From Martelella lutilitoris (GTDB lineage: Bacteria; Pseudomonadota; Alphaproteobacteria; Rhizobiales; Rhizobiaceae), in the NCBI RefSeq assembly GCF_005924265.1, contig NZ_VCLB01000006.1:62001-126000 (forward strand): a stretch of DNA of 64,000 bases, read 5' to 3'. The notes under the pieces were generated by a model. That model searched no databases and was not told the DNA's origin. It saw only the letters and a list, made by a program, of their open reading frames with translations. Of this stretch, positions 25,141-33,507 are shown in pieces. Every line of letters begins with the position of its first letter. Within the stretch, counting starts at the first letter, position 1. A program made the position numbers and the translations under genes.

Positions 25141-26595
25141 TCAGGCCGAGACCTTTCCGCGCGGATTGAAATGCGGTTCGCGATAACCGGCAAGCTCTTC
25201 CCGGAAGCGCGCGGCGTCCTCCAGGAAAAAGGCCCGCGTCAGGCCATCGGCGATGCGGGCGATGCCGTATTTGACGCCGGTGATGCCGTTTGAAACCGGC
25301 CCGAGGCTTGGCACCGCGCCGCCATTGAACATGTGGATACGCGAGACCCAGTGATCGCGCGCCGCATCCATCGGCGTCAGCTCGAATGTGCGCCCGAGAT
25401 AGGGCGCCTGCAAGACCGGCGGACAGTCTTCGCCTTGAGGCGGCGTGAACCGGTCGCGCCAGTGGGCAAAACGCCCCTCAAGGGGGAGAAGCTCCGGCCG
25501 CATGGAAAAATCGACGCTGTATCCGGTGCCCAGCAGAATATGATCGGCCATCAGCGTGCCGTTCCTCGTCTCGGCGCGGATGCGACCATCCTCGACGGCA
25601 AGCGCATGTATGCCGCTGCCGAGCTCCATCGCGAAATTCGGATAGGCGGTGGCGCGGTCATACTGGTCCTGCGTCGGCGGCACTTTCAGATCGTAATAAT
25701 GCCGGGAAAACCGCCATTTCTCTGCATCCGGCAGTTCGGCGAAAGCGCCGAGATAGCCGGGGAAATTGGTCCATGCGAGCACCTCGGTGCAGGCAAGTTC
25801 TTTTGCGCGGGCGACCATGGTCACGCGGCGTGCGCCCGCTTCCAGCGCAACCACCGCCCAGTCGAAACTGGAGGTGGCCGAGCCGAGAACGATCACATCC
25901 TTGCCCTGAAGATGACTGTCATCGGCCTCTTCACCGCTATGGGTCCAGAATGCCTTGGGAAGTGCGGCGACATTCTCCGGCACATAAGGACCGCCACAGC
26001 CATCCATGCCATTGGCCATGATCAGCCGGCGGCAGGTGATCTCGCGGGGAAGCGTTCCGTTGCCGGAGATCGTCAGGCGCAAGCCATCTTCCGCCTCGGC
26101 GACAGCCTCAAGCCGGGTTTCGTTATGAACCGTCACGCCGCTGGCCTTGCGGAACCAAAGCATGTAGCGCATCCAGTCCTCGCGGCCGATTTTCTCAAGC
26201 CCGGCAAAGGTCTCGGCGCCATAGACGGCCTCGTACCAGGCGCGCGGACTGAGGCTTGGAATGCCAAAATCGGGGCCGGCCAGCGTCTTCGGCGAGCGCA
26301 ACGTCTTCATCCGCGCAGACGTGACCCATGGCCCCTCGCGCCCGGCTTCCGCCTTATCGATGACCAGAACGCCCTCTATGCCGCGACGCCTCAGCGCAAA
26401 GGCGGCAGACAGCCCGTTCAACCCCGCGCCGACGATCACGACATTATAATGCGCCGCCTCTGCCGGTTTCTTCAGCCAGACCGGCGCTTCGGCCTCGATG
26501 CAGGCCATCTCCCAGGCCGCGCGTGCGGCAAGCTGTTCGAGTCGCTGCTCAAGACCGCCGGAAAGAGACGGCGAAAGGTCGGATAGGCACTGCAT
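25141..26595 (-). CDS. FAD/NAD(P)-dependent oxidoreductase (flavin monooxygenase-like)
   Basis: 484 residues with two Rossmann folds. The FAD site is Val-Val-Ile-Val-Gly-Ala-Gly-Leu-Asn-Gly-Leu (about 52-62). The second dinucleotide site is Val-Ile-Val-Leu-Gly-Ser-Ala-Thr-Ser-Ser (about 230), in which the last Gly of GxGxxG/A is replaced. The architecture resembles class B flavin monooxygenases and lysine/ornithine hydroxylases. There is no signal peptide; a helical N-terminal extension of about 45 residues precedes the FAD site. It is the first gene of a minus-strand run with the questin-oxidase-like and amidohydrolase genes and is divergent from an ABC importer. Substrate unknown. Confidence 0.82.
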   Translation of the reverse strand: MQCLSDLSPSLSGGLEQRLEQLAARAAWEMACIEAEAPVWLKKPAEAAHYNVVIVGAGLNGLSAAFALRRRGIEGVLVIDKAEAGREGPWVTSARMKTLRSPKTLAGPDFGIPSLSPRAWYEAVYGAETFAGLEKIGREDWMRYMLWFRKASGVTVHNETRLEAVAEAEDGLRLTISGNGTLPREITCRRLIMANGMDGCGGPYVPENVAALPKAFWTHSGEEADDSHLQGKDVIVLGSATSSFDWAVVALEAGARRVTMVARAKELACTEVLAWTNFPGYLGAFAELPDAEKWRFSRHYYDLKVPPTQDQYDRATAYPNFAMELGSGIHALAVEDGRIRAETRNGTLMADHILLGTGYSVDFSMRPELLPLEGRFAHWRDRFTPPQGEDCPPVLQAPYLGRTFELTPMDAARDHWVSRIHMFNGGAVPSLGPVSNGITGVKYGIARIADGLTRAFFLEDAARFREELAGYREPHFNPRGKVSA

Positions 26596-26717
26596 TCTGG
26601 TTCCCGATCAGGCGTTTGCTCAAAATCAAGGCAAAACCGGCTAGAATTGTCTGATTTTTGGGCGATTATGTTCTTTTTTGTGATTTTTTCTCTGAATCCT
26701 TTTTTTGTCAAGTGCGC

Positions 26718-26745
26718 TTGAGTGCGTTTTTGTTTGATGTATAGT
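26718..26745 (+). promoter_or_regulatory. Candidate promoter of the CUT1-type ABC importer
   Basis: TTGAGT (26718-26723) and TATAGT (26740-26745) are 16 bases apart in an AT-rich divergent region (26596-26803). AGTGCG is repeated at 26711 and 26721, and the palindrome TCATGA is repeated at 26755 and 26764. These repeats could be regulator sites. This is pattern matching only. Confidence 0.35.
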
Positions 26746-26803
26746 GCTTATCGATCATGACATTCATGAGAACAACAGATGCATGATATCAAAGGGGAAC
26801 AGT

Positions 26804-28084
26804 ATGAAAAACGCAGACGCCGCAAAACTCGCGACGGCGGGGCTTCTCGCCTGCCTGATGGGCTCGACCGCCCTTGCGCAGGACAAGCCCTTTTCGGGCA
26901 TCACGCTCACCATCGCCTCGCAGAATGACCAATTCGCGCCGGTGATCGCCGAGCTGGCGCCGAAATTCGAGGAAGAGACCGGCGCCACCGTCAAGGTCGA
27001 CATTCTCGATTACGGCTCGCTTCTGACCAAGACCACCGCCGATTATATCGGCGATACCGAAGGCTACGACCTCGTCACCATGGACATCGTCTGGGCCGGC
27101 GAATATGCCGAAAACGGCTATTCGGTCGAACTTTCCGACCTGATCGAGCGCGACGCCGAGGAGATCGACGTCGACGATATCTATCCCAACCTGATGATGG
27201 GTCTCGGCAATTACGAAGGCCAGCAGGTCGCCTTCCCCTTCGCCGGTTATGCCAATGTGCTGGCCTATAACAAGACCCGCCTGGATGAGGCCGGCCTCGA
27301 AGCGCCGACGACCATGGAAGAATTCGTCGCCGCCGCCGAAAAGCTGACCGACCCGGATGCCGGCCTCTACGGCTTCGTTGCCAACGGCCAGAAGGGCCCA
27401 GCCAGCGCCCAGGACTGGATGCAGTATAACAGCGAAATGGGCGGCGCGATCATGGGCGAGGACGGCATGCCGACGCTCAATTCCGATGCCAATGTGGAAA
27501 GCCTCAAGGTCTATCGCGATCTGTTCCGCAAGGCGGCCCCTCCCGGTGCTGCCGGCTATGACTGGGGCGGACGCGAGGAAAGCTTCCGCCAGGGCGTCGC
27601 AGCGCTGATGCAAACATGGTCGGTTGGCGCGCCCGGCTATTACAATCCGGAAATCTCCAAGGTCGTTGACGATGTCGCCATCACCACCGCGCCGCATTCG
27701 GGCGACATGGCGCCAAGCTACGGCATTGGCGGCTGGGGCATGGCGATCAATGCCGATGTCTCGCCGGAAGAACAGGAAGCCGCCTGGGCCTTCATCAAAT
27801 GGCTGACCAGCCCCGAGATCCACAAGGAATTCAACATGCTCGGCGCCGGCAGCTTCCTGCGCAAGAGCGAGATGACCGATCCGGACCTGTTGGCAAAATT
27901 CCCGTTCCTGCCGGTGCTTGCCGAAACCTTCGAGAACGGCAATTATGATTACCGTCCGCGCATTCCGGAATATCCGCAGATCCAGGATTTCCTCGGCACG
28001 GCGGTCAATTCCGTACTGGTCGGCGACGCCGATCCGAAGGAGGCGCTCGACGCCGCGCAGGCGCAGGCCGAAGACCTGTTCTGA
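26804..28084 (+). CDS. ABC transporter extracellular solute-binding protein, family 1 (CUT1-like)
   Basis: 426 residues from ATG 26804, chosen because AGGGGAA precedes it and a signal peptide begins there, ending Thr-Ala-Leu-Ala-Gln at about residue 26. The mature part shows Phe-Ala-Pro-Val-Ile-Ala-Glu-Leu-Ala-Pro-Lys-Phe-Glu-Glu-Glu-Thr-Gly and Asp-Leu-Val-Thr-Met-Asp, as in sugar-type (MalE/UgpB) binding proteins. Two permease genes follow, but no ATPase gene. It is divergent from the catabolic run, so its solute may be related to that pathway. A sugar or polyol is the family default. Confidence 0.9.
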   Translation: MKNADAAKLATAGLLACLMGSTALAQDKPFSGITLTIASQNDQFAPVIAELAPKFEEETGATVKVDILDYGSLLTKTTADYIGDTEGYDLVTMDIVWAGEYAENGYSVELSDLIERDAEEIDVDDIYPNLMMGLGNYEGQQVAFPFAGYANVLAYNKTRLDEAGLEAPTTMEEFVAAAEKLTDPDAGLYGFVANGQKGPASAQDWMQYNSEMGGAIMGEDGMPTLNSDANVESLKVYRDLFRKAAPPGAAGYDWGGREESFRQGVAALMQTWSVGAPGYYNPEISKVVDDVAITTAPHSGDMAPSYGIGGWGMAINADVSPEEQEAAWAFIKWLTSPEIHKEFNMLGAGSFLRKSEMTDPDLLAKFPFLPVLAETFENGNYDYRPRIPEYPQIQDFLGTAVNSVLVGDADPKEALDAAQAQAEDLF

Positions 28085-28168
28085 TCGGATACCGCATTTC
28101 CCGGGCCGCCTGCCGAAATGCCGGGCGGTCCGGCTCTCGCATGCATAGTGAAATCGGAGAGACGCGCC

Positions 28169-29113
28169 GTGAGTGCGATCGCAGATCATCCGGGCATTGA
28201 ACTTGTCGAACCCAGGGGCATGCCCTTCGCCGCCCGGCGAAAGCTGTTTCTCGTCGTCATGGCCGTTCCCGTGGTCGCCTATGTGCTGGTCGTCGGCATC
28301 TGGCCGCTGGCGCAGGGCATCTGGTACAGCCTTTACGACTACAACCTGATCCGCCCGCAGCGGACGAAATTTGCCTGCCTCGACAATTATGTCGAGATCA
28401 TCACCGATCCGGTGAGCCGGCAGGCGCTGATCAACACCGCGATCTTTACCCTCGGCGCGGTGTTCTTCGAGCTTCTGCTCGGCTTCATGCTGGCGCTGGC
28501 GCTCTGGCGCGACGACCGGTTCAACCGGCTCGCGCTGGCGCTCATTCTGATCCCCGTCACCATCACGCCGCTGGTTGTCGGCCTCATCTTCAAAGGGCTG
28601 CTCGCCGCCGATTACGGCATGATCGGTTATTTCCTCGCCGAATGGGGACTGACGGATCCGCGCGGACTGCTCGCCGACCAGCACGCAGCGCTTGCCACCC
28701 TCATCTTCATCGATGTCTGGGAATGGACGCCGCTTGTGGCGCTGATCCTGCTGGCGGGCCTCAAGGCCCTGCCCTCCGACATCCTCGAGGCCGCCTCCGT
28801 CGATGGCGCCACGGGCCTGCAGAAACTCCGGATCATCGTCATCCCGCTGATGCTGCCGGCCGTGCTGCTGGCGCTGATCCTGCGCACCGTCGATGCCTTC
28901 CGGGTGTTCGACACGGTCTATGTGGCAACCGGCGGCGGGCCGGGCAATGCCACCAACACGCTGATGCTGCACGCTGTGAAGCAGGGGCTTGAATTCTTCA
29001 ACATCGGCCGCGCCTCGGCGATCGCCAACCTCACCCTCTTGATCATCGCGGTCATCGCAGCGGCTTTCGTGATGATGATCCGCCACGCAGACAAGAAGGC
29101 GAACGGAAAATGA
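28169..29113 (+). CDS. ABC transporter permease (MalF-like)
   Basis: 314 residues, six predicted helices, with the EAA loop Glu-Ala-Ala-Ser-Val-Asp-Gly-Ala-Thr in the C-terminal half. The start is taken as GTG 28169 because GGAGAG lies seven bases upstream. An in-frame ATG at 28118 has no ribosome site and adds non-family sequence. The N-terminus is cytoplasmic, with Phe-Ala-Ala-Arg-Arg-Lys before the first helix. The last four bases overlap the next permease gene (ATGA). Confidence 0.9.
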   Translation: MSAIADHPGIELVEPRGMPFAARRKLFLVVMAVPVVAYVLVVGIWPLAQGIWYSLYDYNLIRPQRTKFACLDNYVEIITDPVSRQALINTAIFTLGAVFFELLLGFMLALALWRDDRFNRLALALILIPVTITPLVVGLIFKGLLAADYGMIGYFLAEWGLTDPRGLLADQHAALATLIFIDVWEWTPLVALILLAGLKALPSDILEAASVDGATGLQKLRIIVIPLMLPAVLLALILRTVDAFRVFDTVYVATGGGPGNATNTLMLHAVKQGLEFFNIGRASAIANLTLLIIAVIAAAFVMMIRHADKKANGK

Positions 29114-29928
29114 CGGCAAAATACTGGTTCCAGGCGGGCCGCCGTGCCTTTCTCGTCGCCATGCTGGTTTTCTTTCTGGCACCCTTCCTGTGGCTTGCAA
29201 CCACGGCCTACAAGCCCTCCAGCGCGATCTTTTCCATCCCGCCAACCTTCGGCTTTTCGCCGACGCTCGATCAGTTCCGGACAATCTTCCGGCTGTTCGA
29301 TGTCTGGAGCCTCTTGCGCTCCAGCGTCCTGATCGCCGCCGGTTCGGTGATCCTGTCGCTGGCGCTCGGCGTTCCGGCGGGCTATGCGCTGGCGCGCTCG
29401 AAAAGCCGCTATGCCATGGGCATTGCCTATTTCCTGATGGCGATCCGGATGATCCCGTCAGTTGCGGCCCTCATTCCGTTTTATCTGATGATGCGCGATA
29501 TCGGCCTGCTCGGAAGCTGGATGTCGGTGGTGCTGATCAACTCCATGCTCAACTCCGCCTTCGTCACATGGCTGATGTTTTCCTACTTCCGCGGCCTCCC
29601 GCCGGAGTTGGAAGAGGCGGCGCTGACAGATGGCTGCAGCCAATTCGGCGCCTTCTTCAAGGTGGCCCTGCCCGCCGTTCGGGCCGGCATCATCGCGTGC
29701 ATTCTCTTCTGCCTGATGTTTTCCTGGAACGACTTCCTCTACCCGATGTTCCTGACCCGGCTGGAATCAAAGCCGCTCTCCGTGGCGCTCCTGTCCGCCT
29801 ATGGCACCAAGGACATCACCTGGGGCACGCTCGGCGCGCTGGCGCATTTCTCCACCATTCCGATCGTGGTCGTGATCCTGTTTTTGAACCGCTATTTCGT
29901 GCAGGGGCTGACCAAGGGGATCCACTGA
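29110..29928 (+). CDS. ABC transporter permease (MalG-like)
   Basis: 272 residues and six predicted helices. The EAA loop is Glu-Glu-Ala-Ala-Leu-Thr-Asp-Gly-Cys-Ser. The C-terminus Phe-Val-Gln-Gly-Leu-Thr-Lys-Gly is the usual end of MalG-type permeases. It starts within the ATGA overlap with the preceding permease gene, so the two are coupled. It should pair with that protein to form the channel. The ATPase must come from elsewhere in the genome, since the next gene is the convergent aldolase. Confidence 0.92.
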   Translation: MTAKYWFQAGRRAFLVAMLVFFLAPFLWLATTAYKPSSAIFSIPPTFGFSPTLDQFRTIFRLFDVWSLLRSSVLIAAGSVILSLALGVPAGYALARSKSRYAMGIAYFLMAIRMIPSVAALIPFYLMMRDIGLLGSWMSVVLINSMLNSAFVTWLMFSYFRGLPPELEEAALTDGCSQFGAFFKVALPAVRAGIIACILFCLMFSWNDFLYPMFLTRLESKPLSVALLSAYGTKDITWGTLGALAHFSTIPIVVVILFLNRYFVQGLTKGIH

Positions 29929-30020
29929 GGGCGGGCATTGCCCTGCCGGGCTTGGAGACGACAGACCGTCGAGACAGGCGGCAGGTTCGGAAGGCCGAAG
30001 AAGGCCCCGACCTCTCATCT

Positions 30021-30140
30021 CCGTCATGCCGGCCTTGAGCCGGCATCCAGGGCCAAATACGGAAGACCATCGAGCTAAAGTATTGTCACAAGGGTATTTT
30101 TTTTGCGGCCCTGGACCCCGGATCAAGTCCGGGGTGACGG
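30021..30140. repeat. Paired-hairpin intergenic repeat, copy 5
   Basis: CCGTCATGCCGGC-CTTGA-GCCGGCAT at the left and ACCCCGGA-TCAAG-TCCGGGGT-GACGG at the right. The middle is clearly related to copy 1. It lies between the convergent permease and aldolase genes. The rest of the 29929-30240 gap shows nothing I recognise. Confidence 0.85.
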
Positions 30141-30240
30141 ACAGTGGGGTGGCTGGCTCAACTTGTCCGCAGCAGGCCTTGGCCAGAGGACTGAAGCCGC
30201 CGCCAAAGGCAGCGACTTGTTGGCAGCCTTCGACCTCTGA

Positions 30241-31305
30241 TCAACCGATCTTCGGCGAAAGCGAGCCGTCGGCGTAGCGCCTGGCCATGTCCGACAGCGG
30301 GATCGGCTTGATCTTTTCGGCGTGACCGGCCGTGCCGAAGGCCTCAAAGCGCTCGATGCAGAGCTTGGTCATCGCTTCCATGGCGGGTTTGAGATATTTG
30401 CGCGGGTCGAACTCCGACGGGTTTTCGGCGAACACCTTGCGGATCGCGCCGGTCATGGCCATGCGGTTGTCGGTGTCGATATTGACCTTGCGCACGCCGT
30501 GCTTGATGCCGCGCTGGATTTCCTCGACCGGCACGCCCCAGGTCGGCTTCATCTCGCCGCCATACTTGTTGATGATCTCCTGCAGCTCCTCCGGCACGGA
30601 GGATGAGCCGTGCATGACGAGATGCGTATCCGGCAGGCGGCGGTGGATCTCTTCGATCACGTTCATCGCCAGCACTTCGCCATCCGGCTTGCGGGTGAAC
30701 TTGTAGGCGCCGTGGCTGGTGCCCATGGCAACGGCAAGTGCGTCGACCTGCGTATCCTTGACGAACTGAACGGCCTGGTCTGGGTCGGTCAGAAGCTGGT
30801 CGTGGTCGAGCTTGCCCTCGAAACCGTGGCCGTCTTCCTTCTCGCCCTCGCCCGTTTCCAGCGAACCGAGAACGCCGATCTCGCCTTCCACCGAAACGCC
30901 GGCCCAATGCGAGAAGTCACAGACGCGCTTCGTCACGCCGGCATTGTAGTCGTAGTCGGCCGGGGTCTTGCCGTCGGCCTTAAGCGAACCGTCCATCATC
31001 ACCGAGGTGAAGCCGTACTGGATCGCCGTCATGCAGGTGGGCTCGGAATTGCCGTGGTCGAGATGCATGACCAGCGGAATGTCGGGATAAAGCTCGGCCA
31101 GCCCGTCGATCAACTTCGCCAGGATCAGGTCGTTGGCGTAGGCGCGCGCGCCGCGGCTTGCCTGGATGATCACCGGCGAGGACGTCTTCTGGGCCGCCGT
31201 CATGATCGCCAGCCCCTGCTCCATATTGTTGATGTTGTAGGCGGGCACGCCATAGCCGTGTTCGGCGGCGTGATCGAGCAATTGTCTCAAGGTAACCCGG
31301 GCCAT
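30241..31305 (-). CDS. fba: Fructose-bisphosphate aldolase, class II
   Basis: 354 residues from ATG 31305, which has AGGAG nine bases upstream. Zinc-binding His residues lie in Met-His-Leu-Asp-His-Gly-Asn-Ser. The phosphate-binding segments Met-Met-Asp-Gly-Ser-Leu and Val-Asn-Ile-Asp-Thr-Asp-Asn-Arg are present. The length and the long Asn-Ile-Asn-Asn-Met-Glu-Gln start fit the Calvin-cycle subtype of class II FBA found in alphaproteobacteria. It cleaves fructose 1,6-bisphosphate to dihydroxyacetone phosphate and glyceraldehyde 3-phosphate in the cytoplasm. It is transcribed away from the DeoR gene across an AT-rich control region. Confidence 0.92.
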   Translation of the reverse strand: MARVTLRQLLDHAAEHGYGVPAYNINNMEQGLAIMTAAQKTSSPVIIQASRGARAYANDLILAKLIDGLAELYPDIPLVMHLDHGNSEPTCMTAIQYGFTSVMMDGSLKADGKTPADYDYNAGVTKRVCDFSHWAGVSVEGEIGVLGSLETGEGEKEDGHGFEGKLDHDQLLTDPDQAVQFVKDTQVDALAVAMGTSHGAYKFTRKPDGEVLAMNVIEEIHRRLPDTHLVMHGSSSVPEELQEIINKYGGEMKPTWGVPVEEIQRGIKHGVRKVNIDTDNRMAMTGAIRKVFAENPSEFDPRKYLKPAMEAMTKLCIERFEAFGTAGHAEKIKPIPLSDMARRYADGSLSPKIG

Positions 31306-31486
31306 AACAAATTCTCCTGTTGCCTGACCAACGCCATAGCCGACGCAGGTTCGAATGTGATTGCCAAGCGTCAAGCCGCTTCCGCGGCACAAGGCTTTAT
31401 TGTGGGATAATGATACTGCGGGAATACGAAATCACAAGATTATTTTATAATTATCATATAATATGTTATTTTAATCGTTTCTATAT

Positions 31487-31518
31487 GTGATATATACCAT
31501 CGCACTTGGTGTTATATC
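31487..31518. promoter_or_regulatory. Inverted TGATAT-type element before the DeoR gene (candidate operator)
   Basis: GTGATATATACC (31487-31498) and GGTGTTATATC (31508-31518) form an imperfect inverted pair of a TGATATAACA-like half-site. It lies just upstream of the DeoR start in an AT-rich block (about 31420-31520) unlike the surrounding DNA. A second copy with 3 bp shorter spacing lies inside the DeoR gene (31908-31936). Confidence 0.5.
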
Positions 31519-31553
31519 AAAATGGCGACAACATCCGGCTGGGAGAAAAGGCA

Positions 31554-32318
31554 TTGAAGGCGGACGAAAGACGCGCGGCGATGATGGCGCTGCTGATGGA
31601 ACGCGGCGCTGCGAGTGTTGAGGAGTTGAGCCAGCGCTTCCGCATCTCGAAGATGACGGTGCATCGCGATCTCGATGAACTGGAGGCCTCGGGGCAGTTG
31701 CGCAAGGTGCGCGGCGGGGCTTCGGTGCAGTCTTCGGCGATGTTCCAGGCTGATTTCCGCTATCGTCAGAAGATCGCGGCCGGCGAGAAGGCCCGGATCG
31801 CCGCAGCCGCCGCCGCTTTCATCGAGCCCGGCATGACGCTGATGATCGACGATTCCTCGACCGCCGCGAACCTCGCGACCCACCTGCCGCAGCGCCTACC
31901 CTTGACTGTGATATCTAACAATCTGAGTGTTATATCGGAGCTTGCCGGCGTGGCAGGCATCGAACTGATGGCGCTTGGCGGCCAGTACAGCCGCAAGTTC
32001 AACGGTTTCTTCGGGCTTCTGACCGAGGATGCGCTGCGCGGCTTGCGCGCCGATATCAGCTTCATCTCGGCCTCGGCGATCTATCAGGGCGAGGCCTTCC
32101 ACCAGGATCCGGAAGTGGTCCAGACCAAGCGGCTGATCGTCAAGGGCGCGGAACGCCGCGTGCTTCTGGCCGACCATACGAAGTTCGGTCGCCCCGGCCT
32201 GCACTTCCTGACCGGTCTCGAGACCTTCTCCGCCGTGCTTACGGGCGACGAACTGGACGCGGCTCAACGCGCGGTGCTGACCGAAAAAGGGGTCTCGCTG
32301 CATTGCATCGCCGCCTGA
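31554..32318 (+). CDS. DeoR-family transcriptional regulator
   Basis: 254 residues from TTG 31554, which has GGGAGA upstream and gives the normal DeoR length. A frame extension to TTG 31506 would run through the candidate operator and is less likely. The N-terminal helix-turn-helix (about residues 18-55) has Val-Glu-Glu-Leu-Ser-Gln-Arg-Phe and Met-Thr-Val-His-Arg-Asp-Leu. The C-terminal sugar-phosphate isomerase-like sensor domain has Asp-Asp-Ser-Ser-Thr-Ala and Asn-Asn-Leu-Ser-Val. DeoR proteins usually sense sugar phosphates. It is divergent from fba and may control it. Confidence 0.9.
   Translation: MKADERRAAMMALLMERGAASVEELSQRFRISKMTVHRDLDELEASGQLRKVRGGASVQSSAMFQADFRYRQKIAAGEKARIAAAAAAFIEPGMTLMIDDSSTAANLATHLPQRLPLTVISNNLSVISELAGVAGIELMALGGQYSRKFNGFFGLLTEDALRGLRADISFISASAIYQGEAFHQDPEVVQTKRLIVKGAERRVLLADHTKFGRPGLHFLTGLETFSAVLTGDELDAAQRAVLTEKGVSLHCIAA
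31908..31936. promoter_or_regulatory. Second copy of the DeoR-associated element, inside the DeoR gene
   Basis: GTGATATCTAACA (31908-31920) and GTGTTATATC (31927-31936) repeat the upstream element within codons for Val-Ile-Ser-Asn-Asn-Leu-Ser-Val-Ile-Ser. The stretch uses ATA twice, plus TCT and AGT, codons that are scarce in neighbouring genes. An internal operator or roadblock site is an inference. Confidence 0.4.
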
Positions 32319-32363
32319 AATGGTTACATCGGTTGTGTGAAGCAACGATCCGGGCATGACGCG

Positions 32364-32756
32364 ATGAACGCGAAGGAAACGATAAGCCTCTACGAGGCCA
32401 TTGGCGGGGCCGACACGGTCGAGCGGCTGACGCGCCGTTTCTACGAACTCATGGACACGCTCCCGGAAGCGGCCCATTGCCGGGCGATCCACCCCGAGGA
32501 TCTTTCCGGCTCTGAGGCAAAGTTCCGCGACTACCTGACCGGCTATCTCGGCGGCCCGCCGATCTATGTGGAAAAACACGGCCATCCCCGGCTTCGCATG
32601 CGTCACATGCCGGCGCCGATCGGACCGGAGGAGCGCGACGAGTGGCTCCTGTGCTTCCGCCGCGCACTGGAAGAGACCGTGCCCGACATGAAGCTGAGGG
32701 CGATCATCCTGCCACCGGTGGAGAAGCTCGCCCATCACATGCAGAACAAGGCCTGA
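32364..32756 (+). CDS. Group II truncated haemoglobin
   Basis: 130 residues from ATG 32364, the normal size. An in-frame GTG at 32337 would add nine residues; neither has a good ribosome site. The start Ser-Leu-Tyr-Glu-Ala-Ile-Gly-Gly is typical. The proximal haem ligand is His81 in Arg-His-Met-Pro-Ala-Pro-Ile-Gly. Trp94 (G8, diagnostic for group II) and the Phe-Tyr pair at B9/B10 are present. It binds haem and handles O2, NO or peroxide in the cytoplasm. It lies 3 bases before the DUF423-like gene. Confidence 0.92.
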   Translation: MNAKETISLYEAIGGADTVERLTRRFYELMDTLPEAAHCRAIHPEDLSGSEAKFRDYLTGYLGGPPIYVEKHGHPRLRMRHMPAPIGPEERDEWLLCFRRALEETVPDMKLRAIILPPVEKLAHHMQNKA

Positions 32757-32759
32757 CCC

Positions 32760-33128
32760 ATGACCGTCCTGACGCTTCCTGCCCGGATATTGCTGTTCTT
32801 CGCCGGCCTCACGGGCGCTGCCGGCATCATGTTGGCGGCAGCCTCCTATCACGGCGACAGCGCGGTTCTGCTTTCCGCCGCCCTCGTCTGCCTTGCCAAC
32901 GGGCCGGCGCTGATCGGCCTTGCCCTGCTCTCCATGCGCACGGCAGCCGCTCTTGCCGCTGGTACTCTGATGGTTTTCGGGACGGTGATGTTTGCGGGAG
33001 ACCTTGTGGCGCGCGCCTATCTGGGCTTCGGCTTCTTCCCTATGGCCGCCCCCATCGGCGGCACCTCGGTGATTGCAAGCTGGCTGCTGGTTGCCCTTGC
33101 CGCCCTGATGCCCGCGCGCAAGGGCTGA
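32760..33128 (+). CDS. DUF423-like small membrane protein
   Basis: 122 residues with four predicted helices. The segment Phe-Ala-Gly-Asp-Leu-Val-Ala-Arg followed by Phe-Pro-Met-Ala-Ala-Pro-Ile-Gly-Gly-Thr matches the conserved C-terminal half of the DUF423/YgdD family. No function is established for the family. It follows the truncated haemoglobin gene after 3 bases, and the two are probably cotranscribed. Confidence 0.75.
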   Translation: MTVLTLPARILLFFAGLTGAAGIMLAAASYHGDSAVLLSAALVCLANGPALIGLALLSMRTAAALAAGTLMVFGTVMFAGDLVARAYLGFGFFPMAAPIGGTSVIASWLLVALAALMPARKG

Positions 33129-33138
33129 AGCCCGAGGG

Positions 33139-33507
33139 CTATTCCGCTTCGCCCGGAATGCGCCCGAACCGCAACAGATTGCCGTGCGGATCGTAAACGT
33201 AGAATTCCTTCATGTTCCATTCGCGCACCTCAAAACCGCGCTCATGCACGATGCCGCGCATCGAGAATTCGGCGTGAAGCGCTTCGATCCCGCCGCCGCG
33301 AATATAGATCGAGGTGTTTTCGCAAAGTCCGCGGTCGTCCGTCAGCCAGAAGTGCAGTTCGATGCCCGGCCGTCTGAGGATGAGGTAGGTCCCGTCCTCG
33401 TGCACGACTTCGGACAGGCCAAGCTTCTCCGTGTAGAACGCCTTGGTCTCGGCAAGATCGAGCGACGGCAGGACCGGCAGCACGGCAATGTCGGCATGAT
33501 CAGCCAT
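33139..33507 (-). CDS. VOC-family protein (glyoxalase/bleomycin-resistance fold)
   Basis: 122 residues with the beta-alpha-beta-beta-beta layout twice. Val-Leu-Pro-Val-Leu-Pro-Ser-Leu-Asp-Leu and Phe-Tyr-Thr-Glu-Lys-Leu-Gly-Leu open the first repeat. Glu-Phe-Tyr-Val-Tyr-Asp-Pro-His-Gly-Asn-Leu-Leu-Arg-Phe closes the second. Similarity is to bleomycin-resistance-type VOC proteins, but resistance is not implied. Its ATG follows the haem monooxygenase stop with no gap, so the two are coupled. Confidence 0.85.
   Translation of the reverse strand: MADHADIAVLPVLPSLDLAETKAFYTEKLGLSEVVHEDGTYLILRRPGIELHFWLTDDRGLCENTSIYIRGGGIEALHAEFSMRGIVHERGFEVREWNMKEFYVYDPHGNLLRFGRIPGEAE

Noticed and set aside
28118-28168. 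Longer N-terminus for the MalF-like permease from ATG 28118
   Set aside because: No ribosome site precedes it and the added residues are non-family sequence. GTG 28169 has GGAGAG at ideal spacing.
26789-29284. 831-codon open frame antisense to the CUT1-type transporter genes
   Set aside because: It covers three clear ABC transporter genes on the other strand and is rich in Arg, Gly, Asp and His with no domain pattern, as expected of a codon-bias shadow.
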